Positions 46,434 through 59,314 of a stretch of 64,000 bases of DNA are shown here, one piece after another. Under the pieces are notes generated by a model. That model did not search any database and was not told where the DNA came from. It worked only from the letters and a program-made list of their open reading frames with translations. How positions within the stretch are numbered: position 1 is the first letter of the stretch; each line of letters begins with the position of its first letter. Location of the stretch: the NCBI RefSeq assembly GCF_026151205.1, contig NC_087073.1:11501578-11565577 (forward strand), given 5' to 3'. A program made the position numbers and the translations under genes. Source of the DNA: Bolinopsis microptera. Its lineage: Eukaryota; Ctenophora; Tentaculata; Lobata; Bolinopsidae.

Positions 46434-49400
46434 ATGACAGTAGTCGGGGTGGTTGTTGGTAACCTACTAACACCTCCCTCAGATCTTGGAGATTATGACA
46501 ACCTCTACAAGGGGCTGGCAGACATAGTTCTTGAATGGTCTGATGCCAGTATAGAATCTTGTAAAGAAGCTGATACGTTCAGAATTGACCTTAGTCAGCA
46601 GGCTGCGTGCGTTGACGGGAATTGCAGAGTGGCCTTTATTCTTCTCTACCCTGAAGAGCTTGACTTTCAATCAGTGAGAAACACACTCAATGCTGGACAA
46701 TATGCCCTTTAGATTAGGCAAACAAACATATTATGTACAATGATCAAAATACTGGCTATAAGTCTTATTTGCCGAAGCCAAAGATTCGGATCAACTCATC
46801 AACTGTTTTAAAATTAATTTCGGTTGCTTATTTCAGATCTCGTGGACTGACACGGCAAACGAACAAAAAACAACGTTGAGAAATGACTTAACAATTGAAA
46901 CAGATGAACAATTCAAAATAATAATACCCGAGGAGGTTTTGCTGAAAGATCTGACCATTACCTTCGATGGATCTGTCAGTATTTGTGAAGTTATTGTTGC
47001 TGGAGAGAGTGCGGGTGAGTGTATTTCTTTTATCAGAGAATGTCGAACTCTCCATATCATGCATACTAGACTTACTATCTCGTTCACCTGAGTACTTATA
47101 CTTATATTATGTACTCTGATATTTTTACTAGAATACTAAGTAATAGCTACTCTATCTCTTCTAGACAAGTACGAGTGCCCGGCTGGGAAGTTCCTCAAAT
47201 CCAATCCAGTTCAGTGTGATCTCTGTTCCGAAGGTTAGTCCAGACAGTCTCACCCGTTCTCTTTATTGTTTAGTTCTCGTAAACCACTCGTGGTGGCCAC
47301 TTTATCAATGACGGCTTATCTTATTTGTAATCTATAATGGATCTGATTCATTGTCATCATGAATAGTTCTGATTTCCTATTTCCGGTTGTGTTATGAAGT
47401 AATTATGTAATAAAGTATAATATGTGTAATATTTACAGGTGAATACAGTGACGTAGCAGGACTGAAGGAGTGTAAACAGTGTGCTGAGAATGAGAAGACA
47501 GAAAACACAGGGGAAGGTAATTATATCAATTAAAAACCACGTCATTATTATACATTACACTCAATACAACAGCATATTCGAGTTTGTATAAACGTTTCTC
47601 GAAACTGATGTCGATCTGTAAATCTTCTCGAATGCTTATTATATAGTTACCCATAATTACCTATTAATTGACTATTAATTACCTATTAATTACCTAATTA
47701 CCCCCTCAGGTAACACAGGATGTACTCCCTGTGATTATCTACAGTACAGTGCTACTCGTAGCTCTGCTTGTAGTCCGTGTGACGGAACCTCCCAGAACAA
47801 AGCTGCTTGTTTTCTGAGCAGAGATCAAACTGATAACCGGGTCCCAGGCACTTTCGGGCACACAGATCTCAGATCCCTCGAAAGAACAGATGAGTACGCG
47901 GGGTACGATATTATGAGCGGTATATCTACTATCTCATTACAACCTGGAACCTTCCTCATCTACTCTGTAGTCCTGATTGCTAAGGAGCCAGGGGTAAGAC
48001 TGATTAAGAATCTCATTCAGCTTAGCATTATAAACGCTTTTTCCTCAGATTCATTAAAAACCCAAACCTTTACTGAGTATGGCATATTCATGATAATATT
48101 GGTACAATGATTCCCTCAGGACCAAAGTATTCTAGAATCTCTGACAATAGATTCCTGTGAGAAGGACACCACATTAAGTTTCCCTGCTGGAACTGCTGTA
48201 TTCACTTGCGAGAAGTCAGGACTTGCGTCTCTCTCGGTCACAACACAGTCACAAATAACACTTAAGAAAATGTTTGTGTTCGGTGTCCCGTTTAATGAGG
48301 CCTCAGCTCCTCCAGGATACAGGAACACCGGGACTCAGTTTGAGATATGTCCTCCAGGTACGAACTTTATATTCTCTCCTCCTATAAACCGCCTGGAAAG
48401 TGAACTTCATTTATTAAAACTCATCGCTGTTACTACAGCACTGTGTCATAATTTTGGCGCGTTTGATCTTTCGAGTAAAATTCCAGATTAAGCTCTTTTC
48501 TTGGTAATATTATTTTAAATCACACCTCCCCTCCCACAGGAAGCTACAGCCAAGGAGGTCAGGTGACGGAGTGCACTAAATGTCTTGATAACCAAGAACA
48601 GGCCGCAGCAGGACAGACTAGCTGCACCAACTGTAACCAGGGGTTCTACTCCAATATTGGGGACCCTACCTGCTCTAAATGTGGACCTGATTCCCCGGAG
48701 TGTAAAGGTGAGTTCCTCTCACCAGCTTAAAAAGTTAGGATTTTAGTTTCGGAAACAACAGAGTTTGTTGCTGACAAGTTATTTGCAACTACATCTGTTA
48801 TCGAATAGGTCACACAATTTAAACAGTTTAAAATTACATTGCAATAATAATGATGATATGTCCCTCCCCAGACGCATGCCAGAGCGAGGAAGAGACAAAT
48901 GAAATTTACGGAATTTACTCCTGGCCCTCAACCTCACCAGGAGAAACAGCCACAATTAAATGTGCTTACAATAACCACGTGAGTACACAATTCAGGGGCA
49001 GAGTTTACTATAGTTGGCTATAGTTGGCTATAGTTGGCTATAGTTGGCTATAGTTGGCTATAGTTGGCTATAGTTGGCTATAGTTGGCTATAGTTGGCTA
49101 AAGTTGGCTATAGTTGGCTAAAGTTGGCTATAGTTGGCTATAGTTGGCTATAGTTTGCTATAGTTTGCTATAGTTCGCTATAGTTCGCTATAGTTCGCTA
49201 CTTACTTTTTTTGTTATATTGGTGTGCTTCATAGAATTAATTTAATTTTAAAGACGGGAATGTATTTCAGAATGCCGGCAAAGCCTTTAAGATGTGCGAT
49301 TCTTCAGAGAAAACATTCGGAGAATCAGACTTCGCACAGTGTCACTCCAAAGTACACGAGAACATAAACATTATTAATAAAGAGGTAAATTTGAAACAAG

Positions 49401-52400
49401 AATAATCACTTATAATTGATTAGTCTTATTTTAAATGCTTATAAATAAGACCATTATGTTGTGTTATTACTCATGCAGCTTAAACTGTACATCACTATTC
49501 TCCAGCCGAGTTAACCTATCATTTCTTGACTATCACTGATGTCCAGGCTGATAAAATGGCGTCACCAGAAGATCAGAAAGCCGTGTCAGAACACATAGAA
49601 AGTGTGACTAAGAAAAGCTCTGGTATCATGAACTCAGATGACGTGAAGATGACCTCTCAGATTATTGACAAGCTTGTCGAGTACGACGAGGCCACAAAGT
49701 TGGATGAAGATGTAAGAATGAACAGTTTCCAGATAATCAGAACAAATGTTAACTTTTTTGTTAAGTTACAACTTATACCACGAAGTTGGCCAGCTTTGTA
49801 ACCCAGTTATTTGTTTAGGTGAGAAACAACATCGTGAAGACAGTGGAAGGAGTTCTCGACTCTACCAGCGCCTATGAGATAGCTAAAGGAGACGTTGCCT
49901 CCAGGTTAGACTGAATATTCGATCGGAGCTGCAAAATTCTTTTCTTTAATTGTCACATTTTCATGTCGCACATTTGCCGATTACTGTGTTACTCATTCAT
50001 CGCTTTCAGTATGAGGAACTCTGTAGAAAAGTTATCAAATAAGATCTCCAAAGACTCTAAGGATACTGAAGACAACTCGCCGATCTATGTGAAGGAGCGG
50101 AAGATGGGAGTTATCGTCTCCAAGACAATAGGAGACGACACTTCCTTCACCGTATCAGGAGATAAGAGTAACTACACTAACACTGACCTGGCTACTGACA
50201 AGAACAGTCCCGTCTTGTTCACGGTGAGTTGTGTCTTATCAGTAGCAAATAGTGCTTTTGTAGGTAGCCTTGCCCCTTACAAGGAAATAACCATAAACTA
50301 TTCATGGTTTTCCGCCCTCATTATCTTGGTTAAGTTTTGTAATCAAATAAGAAACTGTTCATAATTCCTACTCGCACACAGTTGAATGACCAACCTTCTT
50401 TTAGCCATAGAAATGCTTATGGGAATGATTTGTCAGTAATTGCCATTACCAAAGCGCGACTGAAATCAGTACTCCCTAAGCCAAACAAGAACCAGTCTCC
50501 GGTATTCCAGGTGAACAGCCCTCTAACAACTGCATTTCTAATAGCCCTCTAACAGCCATTTTTGGGGGACAAAAACCTTACTGAACGGCTCTCTAAGAGC
50601 CGGCTAATTGCAATTTTAATCGTATTTCTAACAGCCCTCGAACAGCATTTTTTATTTTTGAAGAAAATTCTAACAGCCCTCTAACAGTCCTCTAACAGCC
50701 CTCTAACAGCCCTCTAACAGCCCTCTAACAGCCCTCTAACAGCCCTCTAACAGTCCTCTAACAGTCCTCTAACAGCCCTCTAACAGCCCTCTAACAGCCC
50801 TCTAACAGCCCTCTAACAGCCCTCTAACAGCCCTCTAACAGCCCTCTAACAGCCCTCTAACAGCCCTCTAACAGCCCTCTAACAGCCCTCTAACAGCCCT
50901 CTAACAGCCCTCGGCTAATAGCAATTTTAATCGTATTTCTAACAGCCCTCGAACAGCATTTTTTATTTTTGAAGAAAATTCTAACAGCCCTCTAACAGCC
51001 CTCTAACAGCCCTCTAACAGCCCTCTAACAGCCCTCTAATAGCCCTCTAACAGCCCTCTAACTGCCCTTGAATTTCTTCTTTTAGCCATAAGTAATGTTT
51101 ATGGGAATGTATTGCCAGTAGTTATATTATAAATATTAACCCAAAATGTAATTGCCATTGTCAAAGCAGGACTGAAATCATTACTCCTTTAAAACTAAAG
51201 GGAGTGATGATTTCAATGAACCAGCCCCTGTATTCCAGGTTAAAGTTCCAGCGAATGAGAATAAGAGTCCAGTAACGGCTATACTATACGACACCCCCAA
51301 ATTTTATCCTGACAAAATAACTGTCGAGGACTTCTCATCCGCACTTGCTGCACAGTTCACCAGCCCCAACCGTTCTAAGAAGGTATTCTGCCTTTACTTT
51401 TCTCCGTGTATTGTTTTATATTTGTAGATAGTATAAATATATTAGTATAAATACTAATATTACTAATATTCAAGTAATGTTGCATAATATAAAAATGTTG
51501 CATAATATAAAATTTTTAATGACCATTCTTATATTACTACGAAGTATGAAGACAGCTGTTCTTCTTGCAGGCTCCAAGTAGAGTAGTTTCCATGGTAACC
51601 GAGATAAAGTACGCGGAAAGCACAGGAAGTGTTCAATTTGAGGATGGCAAGGAGATTGAGATGAAATACAGTGTCAAGGTAACTTTACTGAACTTCTATC
51701 ATGTTATAATTCGAAATCAAAGTTTAAATTTCAATAATCGATATACATTCTGAGACATTGAGCCCTTCTTTTGCAACAAATTACTGTCAATTAAATTAGT
51801 TTTTCTGAGAATTTCAAGTGATCAACCAATTGCCAATTACAGGAAGAGAAGCCTCGAACACACTATAAGATGCACTTAAAGTCCAGCTACGATTGTGTTT
51901 TCTACGACACAAAAACAGAATCCTGGATATCAGGCGAGGAGTCAGGTAATTTGCTTCTAACTTTAGGGTTTTGTGAAAATCAATATTGGTCAAGTGATAG
52001 TCTCAGTAACTTAGCTAGTACACCGCAGAGCCGTATCTGATGTGTTAATACTTCAGGCTGTGTCACGAAGGAGGAGATTGGGAGCAACGGAGAGAAGCTG
52101 GTATCTTGCCAATGCTCTCACATGACTAGCTTTGCTGTTCTCATGGTTTGTTGCGACAGATTTACACTTTCAGCACTACAAGCACTTACAGCTGCTTATA
52201 CGATGTTTTATAGCTTATAAATTATACTTTTAAATCGGTCTACCTAATAACTTTGCCTAAACTACAATAAGTAGAGACTACTTCTTCTCACCGTCCAATA
52301 ACTGTTTCCAATGCTCTTCGATCAGTCTTATCTGTAGACTAGCTAGCAGTCTTATCTGTAGACTAGCTATTAGTCTTATCTGTGGACTAGCTAATAGTCT

Positions 52401-55400
52401 TATCTGTAGACTAGCTAGTAGTCTTATCTGTAGACTATCTAGTAGTCTTATCTGTAGACTAGCTAGTAGTCTTATCTGTAGACTAGCTAGTAGTCTTATC
52501 TGTAGACTATCTAGTAGCATGGAAATAATCAAGATACATGAGAAGAGGAAGAGTATAACAGCTTACAATTTCAGTCGTTTGACAGTGACTACGACCCACT
52601 GGAAGAGACGGTGACTTCCATACTCCTGGGAATCAGTTTGGGATGTCTCTTCTTTACAATCATAGCTTACCTTCCAGCCAAGTATGCAGTTTAGTTTTTA
52701 CGGATAATATGTTTAAAAAATAGTATGATCTGTGGGTTCAAAAATTCTAAAAAATTTTAATTTTGATTCAAGGTATCTATGAGATATTATTTAACAATTA
52801 ACCGCACAGTATAGCAAGCCCTCCATTTGCAGGGATATGTTACGGACCCGGTCAGTTCGGATAAACCTGCTGCTAGTCACATCTCTCATGTTCTCCATCA
52901 TTATCTTCTACTTTATGGAGCTGGTCGTCACTACTGATATAAAGGAGGACAATGCCCGCTCTGAGACTGATACCGCTGCCTTCCCTTGTGTTATCGTGAG
53001 TTTCTCTTTCTGTTCCTCTTTCTGTTTCTGTTTCAGTTGTACCTGTACAAACTTGTACAGGTACAACTGAAACACTAAGGTACTCTAAACGTACTGATAA
53101 TGTTTGACAAATCTCTGAACGTCCCTCCCTCCTCAGGTTGCATTCCTGATGAACTACTTCTGGCTGTGTCAGATGGCGTGGATGGTTTGCGAGGCTCTGG
53201 TCATGTACAGAGCCCTCGTCAGCGCCGTCATGGATTCCCATATTCACAGATACATGCTGAAATTCAATCTGGCTTGTTGGGGTGAGTAGTTTTTAATTTA
53301 TTTAGTTGTTTTCACTCGTTTATCACCCTTTTATTGTTGTCACAGAACGAATGTAACATTCGTTTATCCTGTAAAATTGCAGATACAGTCAGCTTTTAGA
53401 ACGTCACAACTAGATATCCAACTCTTAACTACTTCGTGATCATTCTTCACTACTTGTAAGATATACTGATATATATTATATACCCAAAAGATTCCTGGAA
53501 TTAAATGCTAAGTTGGGTACGACTAATCGCGTGGTGCTCAACACCGTGCGTAGTGCTTGCTTTGAACGGTATAAATCTTCAATCTCCATAAGTACTTTTA
53601 AGGCTTAAGTGCCGAAAGTTGAGTCGTGGTGTAAATACTGCAATAGTGTCATTTTAGGACTCTTTTAGCCGTGATATGATACTTTGGTGAAATTAAGTTG
53701 AGCTTTTTTATTTTAGCTGCTGTTGTTAGTTGGACCGAGTAAATTAATTTATTCTCACAGTTCTGTGATAAAATTGTACTTTAATCATGCGTTATCATAA
53801 CAAGAGCCTGATTCCAAGCAATATCTAGCTATGTTATCCCTTAAACACTCCCCTTCAGCACAAACTCAGCTGAATCTATTCTTGTACGTTTACGTAGACA
53901 CTAGACAATCGTCATTTCAAAGAGATGGTTCTACTGCAATATCATTCGGGGATTAAACGATTTAGCTTTGTAGTTATCTTGACAATTCAGGCGGTGACCC
54001 TTGAATGCTCGTTCTGGTGATCAACAGCAATATCGTACACCTCCACTGGAGGTCACACAATATTTCTGTTAATCACCGAATATTTGGTGCCCGTTGTCAT
54101 CTGTCTTTGAAACTATTCACTGTCCACGACAGCATGGCTTGTTAATGATATTGATGTTAGAGTGTAGTGATAACGGTTTATCACGTACTACAAATATAAT
54201 ATTCATCACAGCTGACTTTTAGAAACAGGAGCTCCTCATTTTCTCCACTTTTAGAAACAGGAGCTCCTCATCTTCTCCACTTTTAGAATCAGGAGCTCCT
54301 CACCTTCTCCACTTTTAGAATCAGGAGCTCCTCATCTTATTCACTTTTAGAAACAGGAGCTCCTCATCTTCTCCACTTTTAGAAACAGGAGCTCCTCGTC
54401 TTCTCCACTTTTAGAAACAGGAGCTCCTCATCTTCTCCACTTTAAGAAACCGGAGCTCCTCATCTTCTCCACTTTTAGAATCAGGAGCTCCTCATCTTCT
54501 CCACTTTTAGAATCAGGAGCTCCTCATCTTCTCCACTTTTAGAAACAGGAGCTCCTCATCTTCTCCACTTTTAGAAACAGGAGCTATGTTAAGATGCTAC
54601 ACGATAGGATTACTTTCCTCGTTCTTTTTATCATCTTGGTTATTTTTCTGCTGTCCTATACTGTCTCAAAGGTAAACTTCTTCGTTTATGTGGAAACACA
54701 ATTTGTTATAGCACTCCTAGAAATTGATATAGGTTGGGCAATGGAGAGAGTGATAGGAAGGTCAAGTTAGACATTGGAATGTTCTCTCTTCAGTCTTCGC
54801 TTGCTCCACAATCTTAACCTACTATCGTTTCAGGGATACCTCTGATATTCCCCATCATTGGCATTATCTGGGGACAGACTGACTTCGCCAACCCTAGAAC
54901 GTGAGTAACGCGAGTGATTATATTCTTAAAACTCGTAATTATTACCTTCTTAGAATCTTAAGTATTTTTCAGATTTTAGATGATGTCGGTTGGTCATAAA
55001 ACCAATTTATAGATTATCGATTAGGGGTCTTTCTTCATGCGACCATCTACAAATGAGTTTTGCTAAACGAATATGTTTAGTTACGTAAAAAAACGTCTGG
55101 TATTTTCTAAATCTGGATTTCAATTTATAACGTAACGTTTCCCTCCGCAGATGCTTCATCCGTCAGAAATATGGGCTGGTGACGTTCTACGGTCCTGTCA
55201 TCTTCTGTATCCTCTTCAACATCTTCATCTTCGTCAGGATAGCCTGGTCCATATTCAGAAAACAAAGCATGGAAACCGGCAAGAAACCCGTCAGTGACCT
55301 CGAGAGGAAGAAGGTAGGCATTTAGAGTGTTTTTAGAGTGTTCTCTTTTCCCATTTTATAGAGACATATTGCACTTTGTGCAACGATTATTATACTGATT

Positions 55401-58400
55401 AAATTATTGAACTGATCTCTAAGCCTCTAAGATCTCACTCTTTGATGCCAATTTTAAAATAATCCCAAGCTATTTATTTAATTATCCCACTTTTAAAGAC
55501 CCATTTACCCACAGAAGCAGTTCAAGTTTGCTATCACTGTAATGACCCTGCTGGGAGTTGCATGGATATTTGGCTTCTTCCTCATCATCAAGGGAGATAA
55601 CACCATCTGGCTCAGATGGCTCTTCATCGTATTCAATTCTACCCAGGTACTTTCACTTTCACGTTCGTTTTCAGTTTCTCTTTTCATCGAATAACTTGAA
55701 GATGCAATAACCTGTCTACTCAGGGTATATTCATCTTCATTCTGTACGTTGTGATGAATGATAACCTAAAGAAAGTGTGGAGTAAACTGCTGAACATCGC
55801 CGACTCAGACAAACCGTCGCACTCCAGTGTCCCTTATTCTAGATCTAAAGGTAAGACTTGTCACGTGGTGTGACGTCACAACTCTTGTTTTGTGATGTCA
55901 CGTGGTGTGACGTCACAACTCTTGTTTTGTGATTTCACGTGGTGTGACGTCACAACTCTTGTTTTGTGATGTCACGTGGTGTGACGTCACAACTCTTGTT
56001 TTGTGATGTCACGTGGTGTGACGTCACAACTCTTGTTTTGTGATGTCACGTGGTGTGACGTCATAACTTTCATGTTGTGACGTCACATCTCATTATGTGA
56101 CCTCACGGGGATTACGGTACTTTCTGCTGATAGAGACTAGTTTCAGAAACTAGTAGTTTCTTGACTTTCTTGTATGCATTTATGCTTAATCCACAAATAC
56201 ATGGGTTGCTTACTTAAAGTTAATGATTTAGAAGCAAGCTTGTATAATGTAGAACTCAAAATATGGACTGCAAACTTTATCAGTATAAGCACTGCATGAA
56301 TATAGCCCATAATTCCACCTTATCTAAACTAGGGCATGCATACATGGACATGAATAAAGCAGATATCTGTAGTGGCTCAGATATCAATATTAGTAAGTTG
56401 CATGGCCAATAACTGCAAACGAAGATCAGGCTTCATTCCATAACTTTAAATACTCAGGACATCAATTTTAACTTGATTGAAAATCTAGAGGACAATTATT
56501 TTAATTTCTTCTAAGTTTTTTCCTAATTTTTAAATCTCTGAAGATAGATCAGAAATTGTAGCTGCGAAAGGGCGACATGAGCCTCTAAAGCACGAATCCA
56601 CTCGTGAAATAGAGCTATCCTGTAACTATGATTTCTTGAGCTCTTTTAACATGATGAGCATGAAAGTGATGTGCATGAAAATCAATACAATATTTGCCGA
56701 AGCTGAATAGCTGAATAACCATTGTTTACGCACGTAAAGCTGCATGGGTTACTTCCATCACACTTCACGTACCTCTAGTAGTTGAGATTGGATTGGTTGG
56801 TGTTTTGTAAGTATTCATTTGCCGAATGTTTCTAAAGCAGCTTCGCAGCACCAACCTCCCAATGTCTCAATGTCTCAATATCTCATTGTCTCAATGTTTC
56901 AATGTCTTATTCATGCCTCAATGTCTCAATGTATCAATGTCTCAATGTCCCAATGTCCCAATGTCTCAATGTCTCACTGTCTCACTGTCTGAATGTATCA
57001 ATGTCTCCTTGTCTCAATGTCTCATTGTCTCATTGTCTCAATGTCTCATTGCATCAATGTCTCAATGTATCAATGTCTCAATGTCTCAATGTCTCAATGT
57101 CCCAATGTCCCAATGTCCCAATGTCGAAATGTCTCAATGTCTCCTTGTCTCAATGTCTCAATGTCTCATTGTCTCAATGTCTCAATGTCTCAATGTCTCA
57201 ATGTCTCAATGTCTCAATGCCTCATTGTCTCATTGTCTCAATGTCTCAATGTATCAATGTCGCAATGTCTCAATGTCTCAATATCTCTAAGTCTCATTGT
57301 CTCAATATCTTAATGTCTCAATGTCTCAATATCTTAATGTCTCAATGTCTCAATGTCTCACTGTTAGAAACTGTCAAGAATCTCTCTTAAAGCAGCATCA
57401 CTCACCTTTACACATCACAATAGAACGTGATACCCTGTTCTTACGACTGTACATTTCTGCGGAAGTCTGCTACGACGATTATAAATATCTCCCGAAGATT
57501 GAAACATTTCCAGATTTAACAGCTCTCTTCCCCCACTAACCGGTTGCATATATTATAACAATTAACAGGTACGGTCCTGACCACTCTGACTACTGCCACT
57601 GAGCTCTGTAACGAGACTGAAGCGTGAGATAAAGTGTGATTCTGACTATGAGTGAGCGAGAGGTCTGTGTGATCAGTTTGTGTGTGATAGCGTCAAGTGT
57701 GATTGAACGTTAAATTAATGTATTGATGTGAGAATTTGTGTGATTGAATAACTTATTAGGATAATTAAATGCACAAGGTGCAGGTGTGTGGTCTAATTAA
57801 ACTAAACGTTTTAAGTGTGACATTGCCGAATGCTGTGAATAGGATGACTTTCGTACACTCTTTCTATTTGTTCACGATTCATTCCCAGCATCCACTAATC
57901 TCCTCATTATCCACTACACTAATCTCCTTATTATCTATCTTCTCGACAACACCTCACTAGAATGGCACTAGAGACCATCGTGGTGGGCTATACGGGTTAT
58001 ACTACACAGTACAAATTTTAATGTCAGAACATCTGCTCCTTCCTCAATCCTCCCCCGCAATAATGACCCTCCAGTGTCCTCTCTTCCAATAGAATAAATC
58101 AAAACCAGTCACGTGGCCCCTGACAACCAGTCCCTAGGCCCCTGACAACCAGTCCCGTGACCCCTGTCAGGAGCTAGTTTGACCGAGCAGCCACCTGGAC
58201 CCAGTTAATGACCCGTTAAAGGACCCCACCGCTCTAATTTTTGTACTATCGGAGTGTGATACTACTGGTCTCTGGGCGGTCATTAGAGGGGACGTCAAGA
58301 CTAGGAGTTACTGTTTCCGAACAGATCATGAGGGACCATGCGGCAAAGAATTAGTCAAGAGCGGCAAAATGCTGAGTTAGGAACGGAAAATTAAGGTAAT

Positions 58401-59314
58401 TGCTGAATTTTTATGTGCTCGAGGAACAGTTCGCACGGCACACACCTGTGACCTTTACAACTTTTCTAATGGTATTACTGCTGCTGGTCAAGGATTCCAT
58501 ATATTCAGCCATCAGACATCACGTGGAAGAATACTTAGTAAGAGATGAAAAAACTGAGTTTATATATATGTTTTATGTATTATAAGTCCTGAATCAGAAT
58601 AATGATTTGTATCAACATGAAAATTAATCATGTGAGTGACAGTGCACCTGCCACTTTAACTACAGCTGGCATATAAATCTCATATCACTAATCAAGTGTT
58701 TTTTTGTAATAAGCTGACGCATGGCTTGATGTTGAATCAATGGCGTCAATGAGTTCAAAATTCAAATCTGTGTCACCTGTCACACCCTAATCCGAGTCTA
58801 ATCATTTTTAATCAAAATTCCAGAAATTGAGGATACTAAACCAGACCTTACCATCATTTCAATAACCACCATCATATTCAAACCCTAGCAGTTATAGTGA
58901 GAGTGAAATATCACTCAAAACATCGTCATCTCACACTCAACTTCCAACCTACTTCCAGGAGCTGGTACAAAACAGACATTCGCTGCGACCAAGAGTGAAA
59001 TGGACCCTCTATCCACAGCCACCACCATCTCTACCCGCTCTAAGACCAGTAACGTTACCATGGTTTCAGAGGTGGACAGGTCGAGATCTGCTTCACCTCG
59101 CTCCACTCTGATGACAACCTCTCTGGTGTCTCCGGAGAGAAACGTCTACAAGAACAGCCCGGGAGGCGTGCACATCTACGATAATGTGGCCTCAATTATC
59201 GGCAGCTCGTTGGACAAACATACCTCAGCTCTCAACACCAATGCTAGCTCTAACTTTACTAACTTTGATCAGAACTCAAGTAAAATTGTTAATGTTAAGC
59301 ATCGCAGAGCCTGA
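46434..59314 (+). CDS. Adhesion G-protein-coupled receptor with GAIN/GPS, 24 exons
   Basis: Exons: 46434-46673, 46837-47014, 47165-47233, 47439-47516, 47710-47993, 48120-48357, 48540-48707, 48872-48978, 49271-49384, 49547-49711, 49819-49904, 50010-50223, 51239-51382, 51571-51678, 51843-51945, 52057-52145, 52575-52681, 52833-52995, 53137-53281, 54834-54900, 55151-55313, 55515-55646, 55724-55850, 58959-59314; 3645 nt, 1214 residues. Residues 1-139 look galactose-binding/fucolectin-like (VSICEVIVAGE). Cysteine-rich GCC2/GCC3-type repeats occupy 140-220 and 360-420. A hormone-receptor-like segment (YSWPSTSPGETATIKC) precedes the GAIN domain. The GPS is intact, with predicted cleavage in HMT at M788/T789. 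Seven TM segments follow (TM3 NYFWLCQMAWMVCEAL, TM6 LLGVAWIFGF), then a serine-rich tail. The start is uncertain: no clear signal peptide, so an upstream exon is likely missing. Confidence 0.9.
49009..49200. repeat. 10-bp minisatellite, about 19 copies
   Basis: Copies of TATAGTTGGC, drifting to TATAGTTTGC and TATAGTTCGC at the right end. It begins 30 bp after the donor of adhesion-GPCR exon 8. Confidence 0.95.
50398..51238. repeat. 11-bp minisatellite flanked by a duplicated splice-acceptor region
   Basis: About 40 copies of ACAGCCCTCTA fill 50510-51065. A higher-order unit (GCAATTTTAATCGTATTTCT then GCATTTTTTATTTTTGAAG) occurs near 50610 and again near 50924. The flanks are homologous: TCTTTTAGCCATA, TTATGGGAATG, ACTGAAATCA and TATTCCAGGT appear at 50398-50515 and at 51078-51240. 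The right copy is the functional acceptor of exon 13; the left is a decoy that leads into a stop. Confidence 0.85.
52324..52517. repeat. 24-bp minisatellite, about 8 copies
   Basis: Units of AGTCTTATCTGTAGACTAGC plus TAGT, each with an internal partial palindrome (GTCTTATCTGTAGAC). It lies in the adhesion-GPCR intron just before the TM1 exon. The antisense reading frame over it is a repeat artefact. Confidence 0.92.
54216..54586. repeat. 32-bp minisatellite, 11.6 copies
   Basis: Units of CTTTTAGAAACAGGAGCTCC followed by TCATCTTCTCCA, with A/T variants at the AAACAG position. It lies in the 1.55-kb intron between the TM3 and TM4 exons of the adhesion GPCR. Confidence 0.95.
55859..56089. repeat. 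37-bp tandem array of E-box plus CRE palindromes
   Basis: Six units each contain CACGTG, an E-box, 4 bp before TGACGTCA, a full cAMP-response element, followed by CAACTCTTGTTTTGTGA. A seventh TGACGTCA follows without the E-box. The array starts 9 bp after the donor of adhesion-GPCR exon 23. The two palindromes stay conserved while a few spacer bases vary, although the array is too uniform to prove selection. Confidence 0.9.
56860..57362. repeat. 8-bp minisatellite TCTCAATG, about 60 copies
   Basis: A degenerate array of TCTCAATG with variants CCCAATG, TCATTG, TATCAATG. It is transcribed within the last long intron of the adhesion GPCR. The overlapping ORFs read as Ser-Gln-Cys-Leu repeats and are not proteins. 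Confidence 0.93.
57569..57627 (+). CDS. Candidate alternative last exon of the adhesion GPCR (short tail)
   Basis: An acceptor AATTAACAG at 57568 opens a phase-1-compatible exon reading GTVLTTLTTATELCNETEA and then TGA. It joins exon 23 (ending 55850) as well as the long last exon at 58959 does, giving a 1115-residue form with only 19 tail residues beyond exon 23. Polyadenylation-like TTAAATTAATG follows near 57709. It could also be chance; transcript data would decide. Confidence 0.4.

Noticed and set aside
46422-46712. 96-codon frame taken as a complete small gene
   Set aside because: Its last residues lie beyond a GTGAGA donor at 46674, and the preceding part continues in phase into the next adhesion-GPCR exon.
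52278-52532. 84-codon antisense frame with leucine-rich repeats
   Set aside because: It covers the 24-bp minisatellite; the leucine pattern follows from the DNA repeat, not from an LRR protein.
54584-54673. Possible extra exon after the 32-bp array ending at a CAAAG|GTAAAC donor
   Set aside because: The TM3 and TM4 exons join directly in phase without it, and inserting it would break the 7TM fold.
56826-57390. Long frames of Ser-Gln-Cys-Leu-Asn-Val repeats
   Set aside because: They are the 8-bp TCTCAATG array in an intron; all three frames are open because the unit lacks stops in its common forms.
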